From Macrobrachium rosenbergii (lineage: Eukaryota > Arthropoda > Malacostraca > Decapoda > Palaemonidae): a DNA stretch of 64,000 nt. Within the stretch, counting starts at the first letter, position 1; the number at the start of each line of letters is the position of its first letter. The stretch spans positions 37,253,070 to 37,317,069 of the forward strand of contig NC_089784.1 in NCBI RefSeq assembly GCF_040412425.1. Direction: 5' to 3'. Below, piece by piece: positions 27,326 through 38,636 of the stretch. The notes under the pieces are model-generated. The model had not been told where the DNA came from. It did no database searches and was given only the letters and a program-made list of their open reading frames with translations. Position numbers and translations under genes: made by a program.

Positions 27326-27404
27326 CTGGGTAATCAAAGTCACTGTCGATAGTTGTTTCTAAATCAGGTCGTGCTTCGAATAGTGGCCAGGGCAGAATCA
27401 CTCA
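27317..27404 (+). mobile_element. SINE-3 copy c, tRNA-like
   Basis: Reads GATAGCTGGGTAATCAAAG, TCACTGTCGATAG, TTTCTAAATCAG, then GTGCTTCGAATAGTGGCC, homologous to copy a in the opposite orientation. It forms a head-to-head pair with copy b. Confidence 0.6.
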
Positions 27405-27439
27405 CTAACAGTAGTTCCCTTAATTGTATTTCGGTGTGA

Positions 27440-27966
<527 letters not shown>

Positions 27967-27973
27967 CCCAATA

Positions 27974-28282
<309 letters not shown>

Positions 28283-28845
28283 ATTGTCACACGCTATTAA
28301 GGATTTTGAAGAGTGAGGGAATGAAAGTCTTAAGAGCTGAAAAGACAGGAATTAAATGTAGGAGCAATAATGTCGCTGCATATAAGGATATAAATTGGAA
28401 TTATCGGGAAAGAATAAGAAGAAAATTATGGAGATAGCCTATGAATAAAGAAGAAAGAAAACAGAACACTATGAACAGCAATAGGAATAAGGGAATTGAT
28501 AACTATTAGACAAGAGAAAGGAGCACAAGAAAGAGAACAAATTAATACTTATTGTAACTTTCGCAAAAGGCTTAACATTTAAATGAGTAGTCATGGATTT
28601 CAGGTAGGACTACAGCCAAAGACCAAAATAAGGAACAAAATGAAAACAGGAAGGTTATCACACGTCTTCATAGTGAAGATCTGTTTATTGGTTCGTCATT
28701 AACTGTATTTAGGTTTGAGTTTTCGCTCTAATGGATTTATATTTGGATTTTTAATTGCTGTATCTAAATTCAGTTTACCATCACCCAGGAAGTTACGCCG
28801 AGAAACAAACACCTGACCAAGGTCCAATGGATGAAAACCCCGAAG
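28283..28845. other. Unique A-rich DNA, no gene recognised
   Basis: A 68-codon minus frame (28699-28905) overlaps the family A copy and has no known motif. Confidence 0.5.
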
Positions 28846-29107
28846 GTGGTTAGTGCCATTACTGAAGGTTCTTTGCAGAGTGCCTTCAGCCCCTAGCTGC
28901 AACATCTTTCGTTTCTTTTACTGTACCTCCTTTCATATTCTCTTTCTTCCATCTTACTTTCCACCCTCTTCTAACAACCGATTCATAGTGCAACTGTGAG
29001 GTTTTCCTCCTGTTACATCTTTCAAACCTTTTACTGTCCATTTCCGTTTCAGCTGAATGACCTCATAGGTCCCAGTGCTTGGCCTTTGACCTAAATTCTA
29101 TATTCAA
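28846..29107 (-). repeat. Dispersed repeat family A, copy 2
   Basis: The reverse complement matches 2796-3037 throughout (TAGAATTTAGGTCAAAGGCC start, GCAGCTAGGGGCTGAAGG near the end) but continues into GCACTAACCACCTTCGGGG rather than a LINE tail. This shows that the family is separate from the LINE. Confidence 0.75.
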
Positions 29108-29596
29108 TTCAATCCATCGGATGAAACTTAACTCTCGTTACCATAGTTTGCATATAGATTAAATACGGAAGAAACCAAGCGAGCCAGGAATTTGATGCGG
29201 GAACCTCTACTAAGCATAATACTGGATTCTTTATGGCAAACGATAATGGAAAAAACTGGAAGGATTACCATGCAGACGATTAATCTTACATGACATCTAT
29301 AACGACAATATATGATGTGAATGTAAAAATAAAAAAGAAAAAGAAATTTTTTTCAAGAAATTCAAGCCCATTATAACCTCTTTAAAAAAATCCATTATAA
29401 CCTCTTTGAAAAATATTGCATTTCCTCGAAACTGATTAGGAAAGAACAATAAAGAAAAACCTTGGAAAAAAATAGTTATGCAAGATTAATCCCAAGAATG
29501 ATAATCACAACAATATGAAAGAGAACGGAACCGCGAAAATTATTATAGCTCTCATAAAAGAATTCAGGAGCAAGCGAATTCTGTTATCTCATTCCT

Positions 29597-29656
<60 letters not shown>

Positions 29657-30590
29657 AATCCCAATTTCCACTTCATTACAGACTTGGCCTTGGATTCTGA
29701 ATTATGCTTATTAGCCGAGGTACTTCTGAAAGTACAACTAATGACATCCGATTCATTCCGAGCAGTAACGTGGTTTGGAAGAAAAAGCTCTACTAGTTAG
29801 GAGGCCTGCCTCTAAAACTGCAGTGAATACTAATAATGCTGTCTTTACTGTTATATTCGATGTCTGTGTGAGATGAAGGCGGTTCCTACTCCACTGCAGC
29901 CTGCAATGTTGTTGCTGATGTTTTGTTATTGTCGTTCTCTTAACGATTATGTATTATTATTCCTAGAAAATATCTTTTTCCTGCCGCTTTTTATTCTTTC
30001 ATTCCAATTCACGAAGAATGGAGAAGCCTCATAAAGCCCGAAATGGCCCAGGAAGATTCCCGAAATCTGCCTGGGAACAGGGGAAAATTTCCACCATCTC
30101 CCTCGAATATAGGAATTATCACTCTCAAGTCTGCTGGAATGTATGGAAAATTCCTATAAAATTCCACGCCACCTCAGTTCCTTCTGCATGATGAGCCCCT
30201 CCCAGCTTCCTCACCCACCAACGCTAAGCCAACCACAATTCAACGTTACCGGAATCTCTCTCTCTCTCTCCCTTCATTCTTATTCCTCTCCCTTTGCCCC
30301 TCCGAAGTCGCCCACACACCAAACCCCCCCTCTCCCCTACCCCATACCAATTTCATCTCCAACCTTCGCCTTTCAAAGCATCCTTATACCATCCTCGCAA
30401 CCACAATCCTGCTACCGCCTCAGTCCTCTTCCTCTCCCCAGCCAAACACCCCCAGGCCCCTCCCCTCCCTCCCCCCAAAAACATCCTGGCTCGCCAACAT
30501 ACTGCGGCAGAGAATCATGACGTCACCAACACCTCTGGGACCACTGAACTAAACAAAGACGAGGTAAACGAAATGGGAATTTGTGATGTT

Positions 30591-30592
<2 letters not shown>
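29108..30592. other. Unique DNA with one (GA)n tract, no gene recognised
   Basis: A (GA)n tract lies at 29599-29652. A C/T-rich stretch at 30170-30500 yields overlapping 125- and 145-codon frames rich in P, S and L. These reflect composition and are not accepted as genes. Confidence 0.5.

Positions 30593-30655
<63 letters not shown>
30593..30655. repeat. (CT)n microsatellite
   Basis: About 30 CT units. Confidence 0.97.
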
Positions 30656-30658
<3 letters not shown>

Positions 30659-31108
30659 TACAATTACTTTGTTGCTTGCGCCAAAGAACAGGGAAAGTAT
30701 GATAAAATCACAAGAGAAACGCAATATATAATAAAAATCATGACATTTAAAAAAAATGCAGGATATTTGTGTAAATAAAGAAGGGACATTGTTAACAAAA
30801 ATCTGCACAGGAAGAACTGTCAAATTAATTCTAGAGAAGGAGAGAACTGTTTACAGTCACTGAGCCTGGCAGGGATGGAGCAGTGCCACACCCTCTGGAA
30901 GATATCAGGTAGTCCAAAGGAAAATAAAACAAAGGAAAAAAATCTAGAAAACGAGAAGAAAAACTGAGGGAAGGAGGAAGGACAAAGAGGGAAAGCGTTC
31001 CCCTCCTGTATATCCGGTATCCCCTATTCCCTTTTCATAAATCGTGTCACCATTTTCCTCCTGAGGAAGTGCTAACTGCTGTTGGCCTCAGTAAACAAAT
31101 GCTAAAAC

Positions 31109-31354
31109 TTTCCTGGGAAAAAGTTCCTCGTTGGACGAGTCGGTAGAGTTCTTAACTAGCACTCCGCTAGATCCGAGTTCGAGCCTCCGGCTGGCCAATG
31201 AAGAATTAGAGGAATTAAGTTATTTCTGGTGATAGAAATTCATTTCTTGGTATAATGTGGTTCAGATTCCACAATAAGCTGTAGGTCCCGTTGCTAGGTA
31301 ACCAGCTCAGTGGTCTGGTTAAACTAAGGTATACTTACTTTTCCTGAGAAAAGT
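31109..31354 (+). mobile_element. SINE-1 copy d with target duplication and a 65-bp internal deletion
   Basis: The head GGACGAGTCGGTAGAGTT and GAGTTCGAGCCTCC (A and B boxes) precede the SINE-1 body. The element spans about 31125-31338. Flanks TTTCCTGGGAAAAAGT (31109-31124) and TTTTCCTGAGAAAAGT (31339-31354) form an imperfect target duplication. Relative to copy b it lacks 65 bp between two TAACCAG words. Confidence 0.82.
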
Positions 31355-32710
31355 GAAAACAGTTACTTTGTCTTTATTCTTTAGGGCAAAGTCGATCTAG
31401 AATGAATTAATGAACCATTTTGGTCATATACGCCGGAAGTATGTTTGCGTGTGAATAATTTGGATTGAAGAAAAAATAGTTTTTTTTTTATTTTAAAAAG
31501 AGACACTCGCTCAATCCATGACTTATAAATACTTTCATACCCCATAATCACAAAATTATACGAAATCTAAAGATTCATCAGAGGACCCTCGTAAGAGGTG
31601 GTTTGATGTTCTGTATGCGTTACAATAACACACAGAAAAGCATTCATGTAACCTACAATAGAACAACAAACACTACTGCTTTTGGAGACTTTCGCAAATT
31701 TCGAATTTTACTCATAATAAACGTGCATCTGTTTTATTAGTATGTAAAGATTGTAGAAAAATAACAGAAATCCCTCACACAGGTTTTCAGGTTTTTTACA
31801 CGTAACCATATATATATATTTTATGTATGTTTTATATACATATGCAAATATGTGTACGTGTAACAATTAACCATATTTTAAGCATGTACGAAATTGCACT
31901 GTAATCTGTATAGTTGATTAGAATCTTAAGTACTTATGCAATGACCAAAAATTAATAAATGCGCAAATATATAAATTCTTCATCTTGCGTACATTTACAG
32001 CCATATACAAAGAATCTATTGGCCACTTTCACCAGATAAGCATGTATCTTTAAGAGATGGCTTTAAGTTAGCTTCACACTAACCTACCGTACATAGATTC
32101 AAATTCCACCACTAAAATTGGGGCCTCTTTATTTATTCCTCACTCAGATTCAAGCGATAAGCGTATACAAACACACAAAAAAAGAGGCTCGGATTTCAAG
32201 CAGCTGAGTGGTCATTTTGGCTGTTAAAAATACATGCCCATGTACCTTGATAAAAATGTATATGCGTATACATTTTGCATGGCGTGTGCATGACATGGCA
32301 GGTACTTTATTTCTGGTTGAAACTTTTACAAGAAATGAAGAAAGCGCCTAAAGAATGAAAAGAGGTTAAACGAAATCCTGCTTTCAACATAACCCCTTAT
32401 AAAGGCATATCATTTGTATGGTGTGCTTAAGTGCTTCCCTTTACACTTTTAAGCATTCCCACGAGCGAGATAAAAGCTAATTACGTTTGAAAGTGAGCGG
32501 CGTCGCCATTAGCATCGGAAATTTGCCCTGGCAGTATGGGGATTTCCCAGAGATGAAGAGTAATCCCCTAAGACTGATAATAGCATGTAAAATCGAGAGA
32601 GAGCGCCATTTCCACCTTTTACGGCTACCCGTCTCGCTACACCGCCCACACGTATTTCCACACTATGACAAGGTGATATTACTTTACATGGGGGCGGTTG
32701 TACTAGTTTA
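31355..32710. other. Unique AT-rich DNA, no gene recognised
   Basis: A weak tRNA-like arrangement (GAGATGGCTTTAAGTTAGC ... AGATTCAAATTCC) at about 32054-32114 may be an old SINE head. Nothing else is recognised. Confidence 0.4.
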
Positions 32711-32789
32711 GATGAGAATCTCTCTCTCTCTCTCTCTCTCTCATATGATTATCTACTAAACTCACACAACACGCACACACACACAAGCA

Positions 32790-32828
<39 letters not shown>

Positions 32829-32924
32829 GATTATCTACTAAACTCACACAACACACACAAGCAGACTCTCTCTCTCTCTCTCTCACATGATTATCACTAA
32901 ACTCACACACAACACACACAAGCA

Positions 32925-32962
<38 letters not shown>

Positions 32963-32977
32963 AACTCACACAAACAC

Positions 32978-33025
<48 letters not shown>

Positions 33026-33176
33026 GATTTTCTACTAAACTCACACAACACACACACACACAAGCAGACTCTCTTTCTCTCTCTCTCTCATATGATTATC
33101 TACTAAACTCACACACAAGCAGACTCTCTCTCTCTCATATGATTATCTACTAAACTCACACAACACACACACAAGT
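32711..33176. repeat. Minisatellite of about seven units containing (CT)n
   Basis: Each unit consists of a (CT)n run of variable length, CATATGATTATCTACTAAAC, then CACACAACACACACAAGCAGA. Units differ in CT and CA number, and one has lost the CATATGATTAT part. Open frames across it are repeat translations. Confidence 0.92.
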
Positions 33177-33189
33177 ATCGATTCTGGTA

Positions 33190-33763
33190 GCAGAATTTCA
33201 AACCCAGAACATTCCAACATTAGAAACCACTCCAAAATGTGTAAAGCACAAACCGATAATAAAGACTTCTCAATTTTAGCCATACCACCAACCCTCAAGA
33301 CCTTGTTATTCTAGAATCACTTTTTACTAACCAACTTGTTCCGTAGTTAAATAAACATACGTCTCTTCCCCTTCTGTATGTTTCTTGACTTGTGTTATTT
33401 CTGTTTGTGTTTACGTTTAGTTTAACGTTGTCACTCCTCTAGGTCGGTCTTCAATCTTTTGTTCTGTAATTGTTCACTGCTATTTTCATTTTTAGTTTAA
33501 TGTATAATCTGTTACCTTTCATTTTAATATAGAGATTCTTTAAATTGTGTTCATTCCTTTAATTTTAATGTTGCGTATATTTCTTAAATTTTCTAAGAAT
33601 AATTATCAGCTTTCCAATTTTTAATTTTTAGTTTTTACAGCTTTACATGAAATTTTATGTTTCATTTTAACAGGCCTGATGATGTAATTAAATGGAAAAT
33701 TACGAAACGTTGGAATAAAGACAGCCTGTACATCTGTGTGTGTCCTCTTCCCTTTATTGATAC

Positions 33764-33765
<2 letters not shown>
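33190..33765 (+). mobile_element. Penelope-like element C, 3' end only
   Basis: From about 33290 one frame reads NPQDLVILESLFTNQLVP, a TAG, then LNKHTSLPLLYVS. This matches the Penelope C-terminal pattern 'DL.ILESL.I.KL.P.LN'. About 300 bp of T-rich 3' sequence follows, then a hammerhead-like hairpin at 33676-33711. The RT and most of the nuclease are missing (5' truncation). A long (TA)n starts at about 33768. Confidence 0.7.
33676..33711 (+). ncRNA. Hammerhead-ribozyme-like motif of Penelope-like element C
   Basis: CTGATGA (33676-33682), one extra T, stem GTAATT (33684-33689) closed with AATTAC (33698-33703) over the 8-nt loop AAATGGAA, then GAAAC (33704-33708) and GTT. Order and spacing follow the hammerhead core CUGAUGA, stem II, GAAA. 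The extra U before stem II departs from the canonical core, so activity is uncertain. Stem III would be minimal, as reported for Penelope hammerheads. Confidence 0.6.
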
Positions 33766-33855
<90 letters not shown>

Positions 33856-33871
33856 CATATATATATGAATG

Positions 33872-33909
<38 letters not shown>

Positions 33910-33975
33910 TATGTATGTATATATCTTTATATATCAATATATATACATATGTATATATATATACGTATACGTATA
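33766..33975. repeat. (TA)n tracts with TATG interruptions
   Basis: TA at 33768-33842, then TA mixed with GTATG/CATACG. Confidence 0.95.
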
Positions 33976-34699
33976 CACCAATAATACAGAGGCCTAGACC
34001 AAAAGGAGACCACAAATCCACTGGTTTGGACCAGCATGAGATCATCGATCCAGAAGTTTTGCGTAATTTTGGGCTTAGAACAAAGGAATACCGCCGATCC
34101 ACAGACCAGGACCAGTATAAGACCACTGACTCGAGACTTGGATCGACAACAGACCACCTTTCCGAAAATTGTGTTTACAGAAGTCTGCCAATCCAGAGGC
34201 CTAGACAAACGGCAGTTTTTATCCAGAAGTCGAGACCAGATACGCAACCCGGTTGAGATGTCATTCAGGAAGCTGCTGGGTGTGCTTCCCATCGGACTTA
34301 TTAACTAATTAAATCGATTGCTTATAGGTCAGAGGGGACATTCCTACGACATCATTTCGTGCTAGAAGGGGATAGCTGTAAGTAAGTCGGTGGCCTTTAA
34401 TCGACCAGTAGAACGAATTCCATAATTGTCAACAACACAAATACGATTATGAGAATGATGAGCCTATTTACTGATGATTACGATGCAAAAAAAAATGTGA
34501 TCGAAGATTAAAACACAAGTTTGTAGACGAAGTTACAGTCAAGTTGAAAAAAGCGAAATGACAGTCTACATTAGCTCTGGATATGCGTCTTCTTGAGGAG
34601 ATAACGCGAATGTTTTCTCTGTTGCTTCACTCAGACCACATACTTACTCTTGAGATTACTTGCCAGACATAAAAAGATACTACCTTCAACTGTTAACTG

Positions 34700-34702
<3 letters not shown>
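33976..34702. other. Unique DNA with a degenerate CCAGA-rich repeat, no gene recognised
   Basis: At 33990-34250 short words (CCAGAGGCCTAGAC, ATCCAGAAGT, GACCA) recur irregularly. The 199-codon frame 33657-34256 runs through the Penelope tail, the TA tract and this stretch, so it is not a gene. Confidence 0.5.

Positions 34703-34760
<58 letters not shown>
34703..34760. repeat. (GA)n microsatellite
   Basis: About 29 GA units. Confidence 0.97.
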
Positions 34761-34761
<1 letters not shown>

Positions 34762-35365
34762 GCATATCTAGGGTAGAATATGCATATGTTTGATAGGATT
34801 TTTTTTTCTTTACAAAACCGGGTCATTCTAGAGATTTTTATCTTTGAAATTCCACGTGCCAGTTACTTCACAATCTACCTAGTAAAATCCAACGACAAAC
34901 ATCCGTTTCAGAAACGGAAATTTAATAGCAAAGACCATCCTTTCAGATGAAAGTTAATAACTTTTCCACTTTTATGGAAATTAATTTATACATTTAATAT
35001 AATTTTCTGTTTTCCTTTCTTAGGGAACAGAATTGAAATCATTTTGCTATCATAAATTAACGGGTATATTCATATTTTTTCAATATTAATCCGTGGCTCC
35101 CAAGCGACGTTTGTGAACGGCCACTGCTAGATTCGTACTTTGACTGAAAAGTCGATGAACCCCCTGTGTTCAAAACTCCACTGACCACTTCATTCATCAC
35201 AGAAGGCTTATCAGCATTATGTCCAACCCCACTAAACACGGTGTGTCATTTAACTCCATCTTACACGCATTCTCTCACTTCCTGGCTATTCAGGCCCTTC
35301 CGTTCATAATATCACTGCTCGGCCAACGCTCCCCAGGCCACACCTGAATTCTGCGGCAAGATCGA
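34761..35365. other. Unique DNA, no gene recognised
   Basis: The 35060-35360 stretch (ending CCAGGCCACACCTGAATTC) looks like part of a dispersed repeat, but I cannot assign it. Confidence 0.4.
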
Positions 35366-35391
35366 GTCGAGTGCGGGGATTTGTACTTGGC

Positions 35392-35625
35392 ATCGGGTAT
35401 AAGTACGGCAGATCCGACTTTACTTATACCTTTCTTGATGGCTCAGTGGTTTTGAACGTCGACTGGAAATCGTTGAAGTGTACTGTCGAGCGTTCGAGTC
35501 TCTTACGTACCACTCCATTTATCACCTATAACCTATAATTCCCCTTCGGTGATATTCCCGAAATAGCGCGAATTCAATATTAAACGACATTTGTAGCTCA
35601 ATGTTTGTATATAAATCAGTGATGT
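35392..35625 (+). mobile_element. SINE-5 copy a, tRNA-like
   Basis: The core starts at CTTGATGGCTCAGTGGTTTT (35434, A-box-like). GTGTACTGTCGAGCGTTCGAGTC follows in two pieces with GCGTTCGAGTC as the B box. The conserved 3' part has CCCCTTCGGTGATATTC, TAGCGCGAA and ACGACATTTGTAGCT. Upstream GGGTATAAGTACGGCAGAT is shared with copy b. Confidence 0.65.
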
Positions 35626-35752
35626 GATAAAAATTCATTAGAAGAGCTATGCTTACCAAACGTACCAGTTAGCTGTCATGGAGGTGGTGGGTTAATGACG
35701 ACATGGTGGTGGTGGGTTAATGACGACACTAAGTACAAATCCCCGCACTCGA

Positions 35753-35856
35753 CGGGTATAAGTACGACAGATATGGCATTAACTTATATCTGTCTTGATG
35801 GCTCAGTGGTTTTTTGAACGTCGGCTGGAAGACGTTGGAGTGTACTGTCGAATTAC
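35753..35856 (+). mobile_element. SINE-5 copy b, truncated
   Basis: Shares GGGTATAAGTACGACAGAT, CTTGATGGCTCAGTGG and GTGTACTGTCGAA with copy a, then breaks into the 75-bp shared segment before the B box. Confidence 0.65.
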
Positions 35857-35931
35857 TGATTTCACTTAACACGTCCTTCAATGTATTCGTGAACTGACCC
35901 GGCATAAGCAGGGCAGTCATATCTGTCTCAG
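35854..35931. repeat. 75-bp segment also present at 38762-38834
   Basis: Both contain ACTGATTTCA, TCCTTCAA(T/C)GTATTC, TGACC(C/T)GGCAT and CATCTGTCTC. The segment separates SINE-5 copies b and c here. Confidence 0.75.
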
Positions 35932-36091
35932 TGGTTTTATCATCGACTTGAAATTGTTGGAGTGTACTGTCGAATGTTCGAGTCACTTAGGTACCAATCC
36001 ATTTATCACTTACAATTCCCCTTCGGTGATATTCTCGAAGTAGCGCGAAATGGATATTAGACGACATTTGTAGCTTAATGCTTGTTCATCT

Positions 36092-36097
<6 letters not shown>
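35923..36097 (+). mobile_element. SINE-5 copy c
   Basis: Starts at CTCAGTGGTTTTATCATCGA (A-box-like), has GAATGTTCGAGTC (B box) and the same 3' part as copy a (CCCCTTCGGTGATATTC, ACGACATTTGTAGCT). It runs directly into (TA)n. Confidence 0.65.
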
Positions 36098-36152
<55 letters not shown>

Positions 36153-36168
36153 ATATATATATATATAA

Positions 36169-36252
<84 letters not shown>
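36098..36252. repeat. (TA)n microsatellite with AAATAT interruptions
   Basis: TA at 36098-36150, AAATATAAAT-type units, then TA at 36182-36252. Confidence 0.95.
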
Positions 36253-36253
<1 letters not shown>

Positions 36254-36254
<1 letters not shown>

Positions 36255-37456
36255 TAGCTGACCAACTCAGCACTTCCTGGGAAAACTTTGAAGGACTCAG
36301 AAAAATTTTCCTACACCTCCTTTGAATTGCTTTGTCCTGTAAAGCATGTGTACTATCATTGTAAATGCTTTGCTTTCCTGTGATTAATAATTCTGTCTTG
36401 AATTCATTAAAGAAGACTCTCTGCTCGGGGAAAAGGTGACAGTGTAATAGAGACTTCCGCAACGAACAGAAATTCACGTGCACTGAAAGGTTAGTAGGTG
36501 AAGAGATTTACTCATGGAAATGAATAGAGGGTGAAACGCTGCAGGGACTATATAGGGGACCCTTTGACGAATTATATATAGCCTCCACGAACAAAAGAAT
36601 GCCACATCAGTGACCGTATCAAGTCATGTTTAAATGCGAACATCACACAAGAACTGCCTCACCGTCAGCGAAATCCTTTGCTAAGGTTAGTCTTCCTCCC
36701 TGCAACCCGGCCCCCCCCCCTCTCTCTCTCTCTCTCTCTTTCAGTCAGATCAGAATTTAACAGTATGATTTCACAGCAATAATGAAAATGCAACTGAAAC
36801 TGATGAAAGACATATCAGTTAGTCTATGGAAACGAAGTGTGGTTTGGGCATGAGCACATCTTCAGTTAACCAGGGACCGTTCAGTCGCCTGATTATCACC
36901 TCGTTTTCAAGACTGGTATGCAATCACTACCGCATAAAACCAAGATAGTAGGATGTCAGCTTGACAAATAGCTTCAGAATATCCATAAGTTATTAAGATA
37001 CAGTGTCCGCTGGCTGTATAAATATTAAATGATTATCATGATTGTAATTTTAGACACTGTAAAGAGAGCTGCAGCTGTTTTCGGCTTCCTGTGCGTGTTA
37101 ACGAACACGTTTCAGTTTCCTTTGGCTTTCTGTGGCATAGTGTAGGCCCGAAGTCTGAATGGTCTATAATAGAAATTGTCGATTTATTATCATAAATTAC
37201 GATCAAAATTCACGTAAATTCTGATAAAAAATTAATGTTATAGGCGATTTATTGTTGCAGGTTAATCATGCTTCTGACAGCGCCTGGAAAAAAAGATGAA
37301 GAGCTCAGGCAAAAAGTGACCATTAACCCATAAAGCATCTAGAGGAAAACCTGACGGAATTGGGTCACATAGCGGCCGCGTGCCAAATTTTGTATGGGTC
37401 TGTCAAGCGGTTCGGATTTTTTTAGTGGACAAACATGCAAACATTCACTTTTATAT
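36254..37456 (+). repeat. Head/tail repeat family C, unit 1
   Basis: The head CTAGCTGACCAACTC with CCTGGGAAAACTT (36254) is followed about 1.15 kb later by the tail GGACAAACATGCAAACATTC and ACTTTTATATATAT (37428-37456). The same head and tail bound unit 2. The interior has no conserved frame and is mostly unique-looking, with CCCCC(CT)n at 36710-36740. Head words of this type recur in arthropod repeats as I recall; the class is undetermined. Confidence 0.5.
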
Positions 37457-37460
37457 ATAT

Positions 37461-38552
37461 ACTGGCTGACCAACAAGGCGTTGCCCGGTAAAACTTAATG
37501 ACAACCGAAAACTCTCTCTCTCTCTCTCTCTCACCACCCCTCTTCTCTCTCTCTCTCTGTCTCTTTCTCAACACACCCATTCACTATCATCCGTAGAATT
37601 CAATAACCTTAGGCTGGGTATTCACTATCAGGTTTACCTGTCATTTCTTCTGTCAGTTCATCAGAACTGACGTTAAAGCTTACGTGTTGACAACAGTTTG
37701 TGGGCGTAGCTAGTCCGCTCACCAGAACGGTTGAACTGATGGAAATGTCTAAAGTTCTTCCGACCGACTGACAGGTAATTGCACAGGTGGACGGGCAAGC
37801 AACGATTTCGTGACAGTTTGTCGATGGATTTCATCGGGGAAGGATCTCAGCCATTTCGATCAGATTATAAATAAATTATGTATAGGCCTAATTCATTTCA
37901 CTGTTAGGCCTTCAGGGCTATTTGCAGGTCGTTATAAGTCCAAATCTTATAATAAAAATCTAAAACAATATTTCCATGTGATACAGACAATATGGTATAG
38001 GCCTAGGCCAATGATGTCTTTTTATGATATGTGTTACTATAGAAAAGTAAACATCACTGAACCAACCCATCAGTTCTAATTCATACTCATTCATTAATGC
38101 TGTATGAGAATATAGGCTACGTCTTTTTTTAATAAAAAATATTTAGACTATACTCTGTTACGCCTTTCTGCTTCTTTCTTTATTAAGTGAATTGCCGCAG
38201 CAGTTAATCCTCCACCCGCTCATCAGATTAAGAAAAAAAGTGGCAAAACATTTTCCAATACAACTAACTTCAACTGTGATACGTATACTTTATATTAGTT
38301 TTAGGGACGTCTTTAACATAGATTAATAAATTACAACTCATTATCTTTACAATGACAACAAATTCATTAACGTAGCATTAAGTATAAGGTTACAGGGAGC
38401 GATAGAAAAAAAAATCACTATATCATACCTTTAGTGATATATATATATATATATATATATTCTATATATATATATTTCTATAGACAAATATATATACATT
38501 CATATATATATATATATATTTTTTCAACAAAGGACAAACATACAAACATTTA

Positions 38553-38572
<20 letters not shown>
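37461..38572 (+). repeat. Head/tail repeat family C, unit 2
   Basis: The head CTGGCTGACCAAC with TTGCCCGGTAAAACTT (37462) directly follows the tail of unit 1. A matching tail GGACAAACATACAAACATTT and ACTTTTATATATA lies at 38534-38570. A 90-codon frame (37810-38079) lies inside with no known domain. Confidence 0.5.
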
Positions 38573-38615
<43 letters not shown>

Positions 38616-38636
38616 TTATATATATATATATAATTT
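38430..38636. repeat. (TA)n tracts with CTATA and poly-T breaks
   Basis: Several TA blocks, the longest at about 38560-38606. Confidence 0.9.

Noticed and set aside
30143..30731. Proline/serine-rich frames of 125 and 145 codons
   Set aside because: Two overlapping frames are equally open because the DNA is C/T-rich and poor in stops, and the second continues through (CT)n.
32711..33176. CRISPR-like spacing of repeats
   Set aside because: Units are separated by simple CT/CA sequence and vary in length. The genome is eukaryotic, so this is a minisatellite.
33657..34256. 199-codon open frame
   Set aside because: It crosses the hammerhead-like end of a Penelope-like element, a (TA)n tract and a CCAGA-rich stretch, so it is a chance fusion.
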